Of a stretch of DNA of 64,000 nucleotides, positions 26,904-35,403 are shown piece after piece. Every line of letters starts with the position of its first letter. Position 1 is the stretch's first letter. A model generated the notes under the pieces. The model was not told the origin of the DNA. It saw nothing but the letters and a program-made list of their open reading frames with translations, and searched no databases. Position numbers and translations under genes: made by a program. The DNA is from Nocardia paucivorans NBRC 100373 (GTDB lineage: Bacteria > Actinomycetota > Actinomycetes > Mycobacteriales > Mycobacteriaceae). The stretch is taken from the NCBI RefSeq assembly GCF_000308675.1, contig NZ_BAGE01000127.1, positions 1-64,000 of the forward strand, read 5' to 3'.

Positions 26904-29138
26904 ATGACCACCACATCGGGGATCACCGGACTGTCCCTGGCCGAGCGGGCCGCACTCGGCAGTGGCGCCGATTTCTGGACCACCAAGGCCATCGGGCCGA
27001 TCCCGGCGCTGACCATGACCGACGGCCCACACGGGGTGCGACGACAAGCCGGGTCGACCGATCACCTGGGCCTGGCCGACAGCCTGCCCGCCACCTGTTT
27101 CCCGCCCGGGGTGGCGCTCGGACAGAGCTGGGATCCCGAGCTGGTGCATCGGGTCGGCGAGGCATTGGGCCGGGAGGCGCGGGCGTTCGGCGTGGATGTG
27201 CTGCTCGGGCCCGGAGTCAATATCAAACGGGACCCGCGTGGCGGCCGGAACTTCGAGTACTACTCCGAGGACCCCCTGCTCACCGGCGTGCTCGGCGCGG
27301 CCTGGGTGACGGGTCTGCAGAGCACCGGTGTGGGCGCGTCGCTGAAACATTTCGCTGCCAATAACGCCGAATACGATCGGATGCGCATCAGCTCCGATAT
27401 CGATCCGCGACCGTTGCGAGAGATCTATCTGCGTGCTTTCGCCCATATCGTGCGCACCGCGCGCCCGTGGATGGTGATGTGCTCCTACAACCGGATCAAC
27501 GGGGTGCCCGCGGCGCAGAACGAGTGGCTGCTCACCCGGGTGTTACGCGAGGAATGGGGTTTCGACGGGGCCGTGGTCAGCGACTGGGGCGCGGTGTCCG
27601 ACCGTCCGGCGGCGGTGGCGGCGGGACTGGATCTGGAGATGCCGGGCAGCGGTCCCGCCACCGACGAGCGGGTGGTCGCCGCGGTCGAGGCCGGCACGCT
27701 CGACCCGGCGTGTGTGGACCGGGCCGCGGCGAATATGGCCGTGCTGGCGGCGAAGGTCGAACAGGGTCGGGCCGCGGTGGCGGTGCCCGTCGACCCGGAC
27801 GCGCATCATGAGCTCGCACGCGCGGTCGCGGCCCGTTGCATCGTGTTGCTACAGAACGAAGGTGGGCTACTGCCCCTGCCGGCGCAGCGGTCGGTGGCGG
27901 TGATCGGCGAATTCGCCGAATCGCCGCGATACCAGGGTGGCGGTAGCTCGCATGTGAACCCCACCCGACTCGACAACCCACTGGCCGAGATCCGCGACCG
28001 GGTCGCCGGCGCCACGATGACCTTCGCCCGCGGTTTCACCACCGATGGAACCCCCGACGAGGAACTCCGAGCCGAAGCGGTGGCCGCCGCTCGTGCCGCG
28101 GAGACGGCCATCGTCTTCCTGGGACTCGCCGCCGGACAGGAATCCGAGGGTTTCGACCGCGACGATATCGAACTGCCCGCCGATCAGCTGCGGTTGCTCA
28201 CGGATATCACCCGGGTCCAGCCGAATACGGTCGTGGTGCTCTCCCACGGTGGTGTGCTGCGGTTGGCGCCGGTCGCGGCCGTCGCGCCCGCCGTCCTCGA
28301 CGGGGCGCTGCTCGGTCAGGGCGGGGGAGCGGCACTCGCCGATGTGCTGTTCGGTGTGGTGAACCCATCGGGACGACTCGCGGAAACGGTGCCGATGCGG
28401 TTGGCGGATTGTCCGGCCTATCTCGACTTCCCCGGAGAGCATTCGCATATCCGGTACGCCGAGGGATTGCACGTGGGGTACCGCTGGTACGACACCCGCG
28501 AGCTCACGGTGTGCTTCCCGTTCGGCCACGGACTGTCCTACACCACATTCGAGTACGCCGAGCCGGAGGCCACTGTCACGGACTCGGAGGTGATCGTACG
28601 GATCACCGTCACCAACATCGGTGAACGCGCGGGCCGGGAGGTCGTGCAGGTCTATACCGCCGTTCCGGGCTCGACCGTGGTGCGACCGCGACGGGAACTC
28701 AAAGGTTTCGCCGCCACCACCGAGTTGGCGCCCGGTGCGAGCGAACGGGTGACGATCCGCATCGACCGCGCGGACCTGGCCTACTGGGATACCCGCATCG
28801 ATCGGTGGGTGGTCGAGGGCGGCGAATACGAAATCCGGGTGGGCGCGTCCAGTCGCGATCTGCGTGCCGCCGTCCGGGTCACGGTGCGTGGTGACGAACC
28901 TCGGATACCGCTCACCACCGACTCCACCCTCGGTGAGGTCCTGGCGAATCCGGCCGCCGCTGCCGCGCTCGGTGAGATGTTCTCCGGTATGTCCGGCGAG
29001 CGGACCGGCACCGCGTTCGGCGTCGACATCATGCGCATGATGGCGTCCGTTCCGCTGAACCGGCTGGCCAATTTCGGAGTGGCGCCCGAACGTCTGGACG
29101 AACTGCTCGCCATCGTGAACGGCACAGAACACGACTGA
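26904..29138 (+). CDS. Glycoside hydrolase family 3 beta-glucosidase
   Basis: A 744-residue enzyme without signal peptide, so probably cytosolic. The N-terminal barrel holds GPGVNIKRDPRGGRNFEYYSED, KHFAANNAE and the nucleophile Asp227 in VVSDWGA. The second domain follows (AARCIVLLQNEGGLLPL, then GQESEGFDRD), then a C-terminal Fn3-like domain (FPFGHGLSYTTFEY onward). A short helical tail is typical of actinobacterial members. It should remove terminal beta-linked glucose from glycosides. GGAGAGGAACAGG precedes ATG 26904. It may be co-transcribed with the SDR 134 bp upstream. Confidence 0.93.
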   Translation: MTTTSGITGLSLAERAALGSGADFWTTKAIGPIPALTMTDGPHGVRRQAGSTDHLGLADSLPATCFPPGVALGQSWDPELVHRVGEALGREARAFGVDVLLGPGVNIKRDPRGGRNFEYYSEDPLLTGVLGAAWVTGLQSTGVGASLKHFAANNAEYDRMRISSDIDPRPLREIYLRAFAHIVRTARPWMVMCSYNRINGVPAAQNEWLLTRVLREEWGFDGAVVSDWGAVSDRPAAVAAGLDLEMPGSGPATDERVVAAVEAGTLDPACVDRAAANMAVLAAKVEQGRAAVAVPVDPDAHHELARAVAARCIVLLQNEGGLLPLPAQRSVAVIGEFAESPRYQGGGSSHVNPTRLDNPLAEIRDRVAGATMTFARGFTTDGTPDEELRAEAVAAARAAETAIVFLGLAAGQESEGFDRDDIELPADQLRLLTDITRVQPNTVVVLSHGGVLRLAPVAAVAPAVLDGALLGQGGGAALADVLFGVVNPSGRLAETVPMRLADCPAYLDFPGEHSHIRYAEGLHVGYRWYDTRELTVCFPFGHGLSYTTFEYAEPEATVTDSEVIVRITVTNIGERAGREVVQVYTAVPGSTVVRPRRELKGFAATTELAPGASERVTIRIDRADLAYWDTRIDRWVVEGGEYEIRVGASSRDLRAAVRVTVRGDEPRIPLTTDSTLGEVLANPAAAAALGEMFSGMSGERTGTAFGVDIMRMMASVPLNRLANFGVAPERLDELLAIVNGTEHD

Positions 29139-29247
29139 CCCTGTACCCGAGGTCGAGGAGGACGAGACCTTACCGAAATGTGCTCATCCGGTCGTCTTTT
29201 CGCCATTCGATGGGCCGCCGAACCGGACGCGGTATTTCCGCCGAGAG

Positions 29248-30090
29248 TCATGACCTCGTATTGCGATATGCGGCGATGTAACACGCGATTTCTTGGAGGG
29301 ACATCATGCGCAGCATCCGGTAGGAGGGCCCGATTTCTTCGGATTCGACGTGTAGTTCTCGTTCGGCTGCGGCCCACATCTCGGCAACCGAGATCGAGTC
29401 GAAACCGTGTGTGTCCAGGCGGCCTTGAATATCTATCCGCTCCTGCGGAACCTCCAGTGTGCGGGCGAGGTATCCCACAAGCCACCGCAGTTCCTCGGCG
29501 GCTCGCTCGGTCGGGGCGGTGGGAAGTGTTTCGCCGGTGGTTTTCGCCCCCATAAGGGCGGCTCGCGCCGCGGCGGCGAAACTGTCGAGAGCCGTCCGGA
29601 GCTGGGTGTCCAGCCGCCTGCACAGATCGAATTGCCCCTCGGACAGCGTTCCCGACGTAAGCTCGTGGACGACTCTCGACAACAGGGTGTGGAGGATTCG
29701 TGCGGCCTCTTCGGTCCGCCGGGTCGGTGTCAGGACCCCCTCGGGGCCGAGGAGGAACACCATAGCGCACGAACGGGCCAGGGTATCGATATCGGTGTCC
29801 ACACTCCGTAGTCGTGTTCGCGCATCGTCGAGGTCGGGGGAAGGTGCCTCGAGTAGACGCCGAATCACGGCCAACTCGTGGCGAAGTCGCACCCCGGCAT
29901 CCATGAGTGCGCTGTAGGCCTCGCGTCGTTGTTCACGATTCCACTGTTGTTCACGATTCCACTGCGCTTCGTCGCCGGAGATCTGAGACGCCGCGTGCCG
30001 ACGACCGAACACCCCCGCGATCGTCGCCGCCCCCAGCGCTCCGACCGCGCCGACTCCCGTCCCGATCACCGCTACCCACGCCGAATCCAT
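29248..30090 (-). CDS. Membrane-anchored protein with C-terminal acyl-carrier-like domain
   Basis: A 280-residue protein in three parts. Residues 5-28 are a Gly/Ala-rich membrane helix. Residues 35-185 are a helical stalk (REAYSALMDAGVRLRHELAVI and further helices). Residues 200-277 look like a four-helix acyl/peptidyl carrier domain: LVGYLARTLEVPQERIDI, then HGFDSISVAEM, whose Ser232 matches the phosphopantetheine serine of DSL-type carriers, then SLQEIACYIAAY. Carrier domains are normally soluble, so a membrane tether is unusual. No PKS, NRPS or ligase gene is adjacent. Function unknown; the carrier call rests on motif and helix spacing. Confidence 0.82.
   Translation of the reverse strand: MDSAWVAVIGTGVGAVGALGAATIAGVFGRRHAASQISGDEAQWNREQQWNREQRREAYSALMDAGVRLRHELAVIRRLLEAPSPDLDDARTRLRSVDTDIDTLARSCAMVFLLGPEGVLTPTRRTEEAARILHTLLSRVVHELTSGTLSEGQFDLCRRLDTQLRTALDSFAAAARAALMGAKTTGETLPTAPTERAAEELRWLVGYLARTLEVPQERIDIQGRLDTHGFDSISVAEMWAAAERELHVESEEIGPSYRMLRMMSLQEIACYIAAYRNTRS
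29928..29963. repeat. Perfect 18-bp in-frame tandem duplication
   Basis: The unit GTTGTTCACGATTCCACT occurs twice in succession inside the membrane-anchored carrier gene and repeats six residues (QWNREQ) at the start of the stalk. The frame is kept, so the stalk is only lengthened by under two helix turns. Confidence 0.92.
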
Positions 30091-30177
30091 ATCGGCACAC
30101 TAGTTCTCGTCTCGGGGCGGGTGAAGTGACCGTCTCCCGCGGGCGGTGGTCGCTTCACCTGCCGGCCATCCGATCGC

Positions 30178-31138
30178 TCATCGAGGTCGGTCGATCGCGA
30201 TCACGGTGTACGGCGTGGTGGGTTCCGGTGGTGTGGTGAAGCGGGCGTTGGGCAGATACAGCCGGTCGCCGGTCGCCGCGACGGTCGTCGGTACGTCGAA
30301 GCGCGGGTCGGTGATACGCCGGGTCACCGTGCCGGTGTTGCCCGTTCGGTCGAGTGTGATCACGGCGATCGTGTCGATCCGGTTCTGTACGACGAGCAGG
30401 GTGGTGTCCTGCAGGAGGAGCCCGTCTCCGTGGGGGACCGCCTCGACGCCGAGGTCGATGTTTCGGGTCGTGCCCGTGGCGGGGTCGACCCGGAACAGTC
30501 GGCCGGTGGCGGACTGGACGATGATCAGCCCCGTACCGTCGGGTGTGCGCACGATTCCATTGGCATTGATCGCGCCGGGCACGTGGACGATATCGCCGGT
30601 CAAGGGGAGTCGCACCCACTGCGTCGGCCGCAGGAAGCCTGCCATCGCGGTCGATGGGCAGGTGGTACAGCGTGGGCGTGTACGAGTCGGTGAACCACGC
30701 GCCCGTGGGCGTGAGCACCACATCGTTGACGAATGTGTTCGGCGGTGTGCCGAGTCGATAGCTCGCCACCACCGTGCCGGTACGGGTGTCCACGACGCGC
30801 GCGTCGCCCGCGGCGCCGCCGGCGACGAACAGCCGCCCGCGGTCGTCGACGGTGAGTCCCAGCGCCGGTGTGCCCGGTCCGGGGCTCAGGATGGTGCCCT
30901 GTCCGGTGGTCAGGTCGGCGCGGTAGAGGGAGCCATCCGCGCGGGAGCCGAAGTAGGCCTCCGACGGCCGGCCGATTGCGATGCCTTCCGGTTGGAACCC
31001 GGCGGGTAGATCGATCGTGGTGGGCAGGTCCACCCGATGTGGCGCCGATCGGTCCGTGCGGATCGACACCGTGGCCCCGAGGCAGGCGAGTGCCCCGAGG
31101 CAGGTGAGCGTGATCGCGATGAGGTGGATTCGCTTCAT
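30178..31138 (-). pseudogene. SMP-30/gluconolactonase-like beta-propeller, frameshifted
   Basis: The first 180 residues (signal-like MKRIHLIAITLTCLGALACL, then FQPEGIAIG, YFGSRADGSLYRADL and LGTPPNTFVNDVVLTP) and the last 140 (LTGDIVHVPGAINANGIV, SATGRLFRVDPATG, LYLPNARFTTPP) are both well conserved but lie in different frames. They join if one base is removed from the GGGG run at 30604-30607, which restores ATPLTGDIV. The intact protein would be a secreted propeller of about 319 residues. Either the gene is broken or the run was mis-sequenced. It is the last gene of an operon with NmrA and EamA genes, starting 20 bp after the NmrA stop. Confidence 0.82.
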
Positions 31139-31157
31139 ATCCCCGGTGTCGTTCGGT

Positions 31158-31790
31158 TCAGTGCGCGACGGTGAAATGCCGTTCTTCGCTGGGATTTTCG
31201 AGCTCGTCGAGGACGGCCACGGCGAGGTCTTCGGCCGAGATGCGGGACGCGCCGGAGGCATCGGTGACGAGTGTGGTGGTGCCGCGTCGGTATTTTCCGG
31301 TGCGCTTTCCGGGTTCGAGGATCACGGGTGGGCTGAGATAGACCCAGTTGCCCGGCCGTGCTCGGCACACTTCCAGTTGGACGACACTGGCGGAGGCGAT
31401 AGGGCGAATCGTGTCGGGTACGTAGTTCGGGTCATCGATGACGAGCCGTTCGGGATGGTCCGGTATCCGCAGGGGTGCGGCCCCACCGACGACGAGGATC
31501 CGGGTTCGTGCCGTGGCGGCCGCTTCGAGCAATGCTGTCGTGGTCCGGGCGACCAGGTGTTCGTGTCCGGCGGTGGGCCGGGTCGCGGCCACGACGGCAT
31601 CGGTGCCCGAGAACAGTGTGCTCATCCGGTCGGGATCGTCGGCGTCGCCTTCGACGGCGCTCACGCCGGGCGGCAATGTGGTCGGTCGTGTGGTGCGACA
31701 TATCGCAATGAGGTCGTGGCCGCGGTGTGTGGCTTCGGCGACGACACGCGAGCCGACCATACCGGCGGCTCCGACGACGGCGATCTTCAT
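31158..31790 (-). CDS. NAD(P)-binding NmrA-like epimerase/oxidoreductase
   Basis: A 210-residue atypical SDR. The Rossmann motif GAAGMVGSRVV is at the N-terminus, followed by EGDADDPDRM and a central VVGGAAPLRIP block. It has no catalytic YxxxK, as in the NmrA and azoreductase-like group. Such proteins reduce quinone-like substrates or sense NADP. The start overlaps the EamA stop in ATGA and the SMP-30 gene follows 20 bp later, so it is the middle gene of a three-gene operon probably controlled by the divergent LysR. Confidence 0.88.
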   Translation of the reverse strand: MKIAVVGAAGMVGSRVVAEATHRGHDLIAICRTTRPTTLPPGVSAVEGDADDPDRMSTLFSGTDAVVAATRPTAGHEHLVARTTTALLEAAATARTRILVVGGAAPLRIPDHPERLVIDDPNYVPDTIRPIASASVVQLEVCRARPGNWVYLSPPVILEPGKRTGKYRRGTTTLVTDASGASRISAEDLAVAVLDELENPSEERHFTVAH

Positions 31791-32758
31791 CGAGATGTTC
31801 CTTTCGGTGCGGGGGTTGCAGGGGAGGTGTGCGACCGGCCGGGGGAGGGCAGTTGTCCCGCGACGATCGCGGTGAGCGAGAGCCCGAATCCCACGAGTTG
31901 GAGCGGGCCGAAGGTCTGGCCGAGCGCGAGAGCGCCGAGCACGGCGGCGACGAGTGGCGAGAGCAGGGTGAGGAGCGCGACGGAGGTGACGGGCAGGGTC
32001 CCGATGCCCTGGAACCAGAGGGCGTAGGCGATCAGGCCGCCGACCGATCCCAACCAGAGGTAGCCGAGGGCGGCGGTCGCGCCGAAGGTGGGTGGGGCCC
32101 CTTCGACGAAGAAGGTGACGGGTAGCAGGAAGAGACCGCCTGCGGTGAGTTGCCACCCGGCAAAGGCGGTGGGACCGACGCCGGTGGGGCGTCCCCACCG
32201 TTTGGTGAGGGTTACGCCCAGTGCCATCGAGGCCGCGCCGGCGAGGCCTGCCAGGACCCCGACGGTATCGAGGTCGGCGTCCGGTCCGATCACCACCAGG
32301 CCGATGCCGATGACCCCGATCACGCCCCAGCCGAGGCGCCACAGGGAGGGGTTTTCCCGGAGGACCACCACGGCCAGGACGGCGACGACGAGTGGTTGGG
32401 CGGCCGCCAGGGTCGCGGCGACACCGCCCGGTAGGCGTTCGGCGGCGACGAACAGCATCGGGAAGAGCAGACCGATGTTCAGAATGCCGAGTACCGCGGC
32501 TTTTCCCCACCAGGATCCGCGGGGCAATGCGCGGGTGATCACCAGGGCGATCAGTCCGGCAGGCAGGGCACGCAGCAGCCCCGCGAACAATGGGTGCCCC
32601 GGTGGGAGGAGTTCGGTGGTGACGAGGTAGGTGGTGCCCCAGGCGAAGGGGGCGAGCGCCGTCAGGGCGGTGCGGGAGAGCTTGCCGTGGGGAGCGCCTC
32701 TGGCGGTTGTTCCGGAAATCCGTTGTGTTACCGAGTTTGTCACGCCTCGCAGTCTCAC
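31787..32758 (-). CDS. EamA-family (DMT) transporter
   Basis: A 323-residue inner-membrane protein with about ten helices in two EamA repeats (LAPFAWGTTYLVTTELLPPG in the first and GYLWLGSVGGLIAYALWFQG in the second). Relatives export amino acids or other metabolites. The GTG at 32758 gives the longest product; a GTG at 32743 with GCGAGG just upstream is equally possible, because the first helix begins only at about residue 35. It is the first gene of the operon facing the LysR gene. Confidence 0.9.
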   Translation of the reverse strand: MRLRGVTNSVTQRISGTTARGAPHGKLSRTALTALAPFAWGTTYLVTTELLPPGHPLFAGLLRALPAGLIALVITRALPRGSWWGKAAVLGILNIGLLFPMLFVAAERLPGGVAATLAAAQPLVVAVLAVVVLRENPSLWRLGWGVIGVIGIGLVVIGPDADLDTVGVLAGLAGAASMALGVTLTKRWGRPTGVGPTAFAGWQLTAGGLFLLPVTFFVEGAPPTFGATAALGYLWLGSVGGLIAYALWFQGIGTLPVTSVALLTLLSPLVAAVLGALALGQTFGPLQLVGFGLSLTAIVAGQLPSPGRSHTSPATPAPKGTSR

Positions 32759-32791
32759 CCGAGGCGCATCTATGAGTCCAACACATGTTTG

Positions 32792-32820
32792 TCAATCTAT
32801 CGATCTGAATACAAGATTGA
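32792..32820. promoter_or_regulatory. LysR-type operator
   Basis: TCAATCT and AGATTGA form a perfect 7-bp inverted repeat with a 15-nt spacer, ending 3 bp before the LysR start, in the 65-bp gap to the divergent EamA operon. The position fits a LysR recognition site with autoregulation. Confidence 0.6.
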
Positions 32821-32823
32821 TCC

Positions 32824-33714
32824 ATGGAGCTTCAGCAGATGCGCTACGTGATCGCCGTCGCCGAGACGAACAGTTTCACCCGGGCCGCCAAACGGTGTCT
32901 GGTCGTCCAATCCGCCCTCAGTCATCAGATCGCCCGGCTGGAAAAGGAACTCGGCGCCCGGCTTTTCGAGCGCACCAGCCGCCGAGTTCGGCTGACACCG
33001 GCCGGCGAGGCGTTCCTCCCGGCCGCTCGCCAGTGTCTGGACGCCGCCGAGCGCGCCGCCGCGGAGGTCGCCGCGGCGGTGGGTCAGGTGCGGGGCCGGC
33101 TTGCCGTGGGATTGATTCCCTCCGTCACCGCGGTCGATCTACCGGGCGCGCTGCGTGATTTCCGCCGGCGGTATCCGCAGGTACGCATCGGTTTGCGGGT
33201 GGGCGCGAGCGAGGACCTCGTGGAGCAGGTTGCGCAGGGAATCCTCGACGTGGCCTTTCTCGGATTGCCGACCACGACGCGCCCTCGTGGGGTCGCAGCC
33301 CGCGAACTCGCTCGCGATCGTCTCGTCGCCGTGGTCGCGCCGAATCATCCGCTCGCCGGCGAATCCACGGTCACCCTGCACCGACTTTCATCCGAGATAT
33401 TCGTGGACCTTCCGGCGGGAACGGCCGGGCGCGCCCAATCCGATCAGGCATTCGCGGCCGCCGGGCTCGAGCGGGATGTCGCGTTCGAGGTGACAACCGC
33501 GGACTACATCGCCCGGCTCGTCGAACAGGATCTGTGCGTGGCCATGCTTCCCGCCGCCTACGCGCCGCAACTCACCGGTGTGGTCACCGTCGAGGTCGCC
33601 GACGCGCCGGCCCGGGTGGAGTACATCGTCTGGAATGCCGGTGGTGGCACCCCGGCGGCGAATGCTTTCCTCGACGTCCTCGGAATCGCCGTCTTCGGTC
33701 GGGACGGTTCATGA
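32824..33714 (+). CDS. LysR family transcriptional regulator
   Basis: A 296-residue regulator. The N-terminal winged helix-turn-helix is classic (MELQQMRYVIAVAETNSFTR, LVVQSALSHQIARLEKELG, LFERTSRRVRLTPAG). A linker helix and a periplasmic-binding-fold effector domain with GLIPSVTAVDLPGALRDF follow. It is divergent from the EamA-NmrA-SMP-30 operon with a 7-bp inverted repeat between, so it very probably controls that operon. The effector cannot be told. Confidence 0.95.
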   Translation: MELQQMRYVIAVAETNSFTRAAKRCLVVQSALSHQIARLEKELGARLFERTSRRVRLTPAGEAFLPAARQCLDAAERAAAEVAAAVGQVRGRLAVGLIPSVTAVDLPGALRDFRRRYPQVRIGLRVGASEDLVEQVAQGILDVAFLGLPTTTRPRGVAARELARDRLVAVVAPNHPLAGESTVTLHRLSSEIFVDLPAGTAGRAQSDQAFAAAGLERDVAFEVTTADYIARLVEQDLCVAMLPAAYAPQLTGVVTVEVADAPARVEYIVWNAGGGTPAANAFLDVLGIAVFGRDGS

Positions 33715-33797
33715 GCGCGAGGAAGTCGCACCCCGACAGGGTATTCGGCAGGGTGCGGGATTCCTACGACACCATCGTCTCGATGGGCTGTCGGTGA
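33711..33797 (+). CDS. Possible 28-residue peptide coupled to LysR
   Basis: A short frame whose ATG overlaps the LysR stop in ATGA. The product (RKSHPDRVFGRVRDSYD in the middle) is basic with no known family. The overlap is the only support; it could also be the head of a lost gene. Confidence 0.3.
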   Translation: MSARKSHPDRVFGRVRDSYDTIVSMGCR

Positions 33798-33836
33798 AGT
33801 CCGATTCGAGTACGTTTTCCGTCGGACCACCCGGCC

Positions 33837-35255
33837 TCACGCGGCTCCCGGCAGAGTACTCGAGGACGATACGACGACCGCAGGCCGTAGCCGAGCGATA
33901 ATGCCCTCCAGGTCGAGGGTGAACATATCGGGTCGGAAGACGTGCCCACCGGACACCTCGTGCGCCTCGTGCGGGATTCCGGCATTGCCGAGAAGAGTGC
34001 GAAACTCCCGCTGACCGGCGCGTACCTGGTTCTCGTTCACACTGTCGAACCAGTTGACCGGGTCGGGACTGGTACCGGCGACCAGGAAAATCCGTTTGTT
34101 CCGGTAGCTGTCGATGTGCTCGACCGGGTTGTCGGCGCTGACCCGGGCCTGATTCCAGAACGGCGCCCCGTAGACCGTGCCGCCGCCCAGTTCCACGGCC
34201 GCCGAGGATATGTTCGCCCAATGTACGACCAGGCCGAAGTCGCGGCGCAGACTGGCCGGGCCGGAATGGCTGCTGACCGAGGCGAAGTGGCCGAAGTATT
34301 TGGCCGTGTACTTCAGCGCACCGAAGCCGCCCATCGAGAATCCGGCAACAGCGCGTCCGTCGTACTCGGCGTATGTCCGGAAATTCGCATCGATCCAGGG
34401 GATCAATTGGGCGATGTGGAATGTCTCCCAATTGCGTGGGCCGACAAACGAGCCGACCGGGTTGGAGTACCAGCCCGCGTGCCCGCCGTCGGGCATCACG
34501 ACGATAATCGGCTTGCCGGCGGTGAGATCGCGGATGCCCCAGAAGTCGAAGGTGCGGAAGTCCTGGTCGAGGCCGCCGCCGTGCAGCAGGTAGAGGACGG
34601 GGTAGGTGCGTCCACTGGTGCGGTAGTCCTCGGGAAGCAGGACGTTGACCCCGGGGTTCCAGCCGATTGCCTGGGTCTGGAATCGGTAGTACCACATACG
34701 TGGATCGTTCTCGTTGCGGTCCACGATCGACAGTCCGAACCCGTCGCTGCGCCCGACGAATATCACCAGCACATCCCCGGCATCGATGGTGTCGGGATCG
34801 GCGATGCCGTTGACGCCGGCGATCAGCGGGGAAAACGACGTGTCGCCGTAGAAACGTATTGCCAATGCGGACAATGTGTCTCCGGCGAGCACCTTGTATC
34901 GCACGAGGTCGGGGATGATCAGCGGGCGTCCCGTATCGATGGTATCGGGTGTGGCGGTCCCGGCGGTGGGGATTCCACTGGCATCGGCGATGAGGCGAGC
35001 GAGTCCGGCGTCGCCGTAGAAGCGTAAAGCCAAGTCCGACAATGTGTCTCCGGAAACCGCCTCGTATCTCGTGTAATCGGGGACGAGTAGTCGTCGCCCC
35101 ACGTCGACGGTATCGGGTGCGGTGCCGCCATGGGTGTCGGGGCGGTCGATTCCGCTGGCGGTGGCGATCAGTCGGGATAGCTCCGCGTCGCCGTAGAAGC
35201 GCAAGGCCAAGGTCGACAACGTTTCTCCGGCGACGACCGTATGTGTTCTGACCAT
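33837..35255 (-). CDS. Triple-LysM protein with alpha/beta-hydrolase (esterase D/Ag85-like) domain
   Basis: A 472-residue protein. Three LysM-like repeats at about 3-55, 58-110 and 115-160 share GDTLS-A-L-ALRFYGD and end in VGRRLLVP-like strands. The hydrolase follows: YPVLYLLHGGG oxyanion loop, nucleophile in GFSMGGFGALKYT and a late SGGHVF histidine. It is of the antigen 85/esterase D type that acts on mycolyl or other acyl esters. LysM modules bind peptidoglycan, so a cell-wall site is expected, yet no signal peptide is visible. GAGGTGGG precedes ATG 35255; the GTG at 35264 adds three residues. Confidence 0.9.
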   Translation of the reverse strand: MVRTHTVVAGETLSTLALRFYGDAELSRLIATASGIDRPDTHGGTAPDTVDVGRRLLVPDYTRYEAVSGDTLSDLALRFYGDAGLARLIADASGIPTAGTATPDTIDTGRPLIIPDLVRYKVLAGDTLSALAIRFYGDTSFSPLIAGVNGIADPDTIDAGDVLVIFVGRSDGFGLSIVDRNENDPRMWYYRFQTQAIGWNPGVNVLLPEDYRTSGRTYPVLYLLHGGGLDQDFRTFDFWGIRDLTAGKPIIVVMPDGGHAGWYSNPVGSFVGPRNWETFHIAQLIPWIDANFRTYAEYDGRAVAGFSMGGFGALKYTAKYFGHFASVSSHSGPASLRRDFGLVVHWANISSAAVELGGGTVYGAPFWNQARVSADNPVEHIDSYRNKRIFLVAGTSPDPVNWFDSVNENQVRAGQREFRTLLGNAGIPHEAHEVSGGHVFRPDMFTLDLEGIIARLRPAVVVSSSSTLPGAA

Positions 35256-35403
35256 CTGTCCCACCTCTTGAAATAGCTATTTGCTATATATTCCAACGTT
35301 GGGAATGTATTGTCCAGTGCTACGGCCGAACTCGATCGAGTGGCGGAAACCGTTACGAACGGATGGGTCGTCGCCGATGTGGACCGGCCGTGTCCTGCGC
35401 CGT

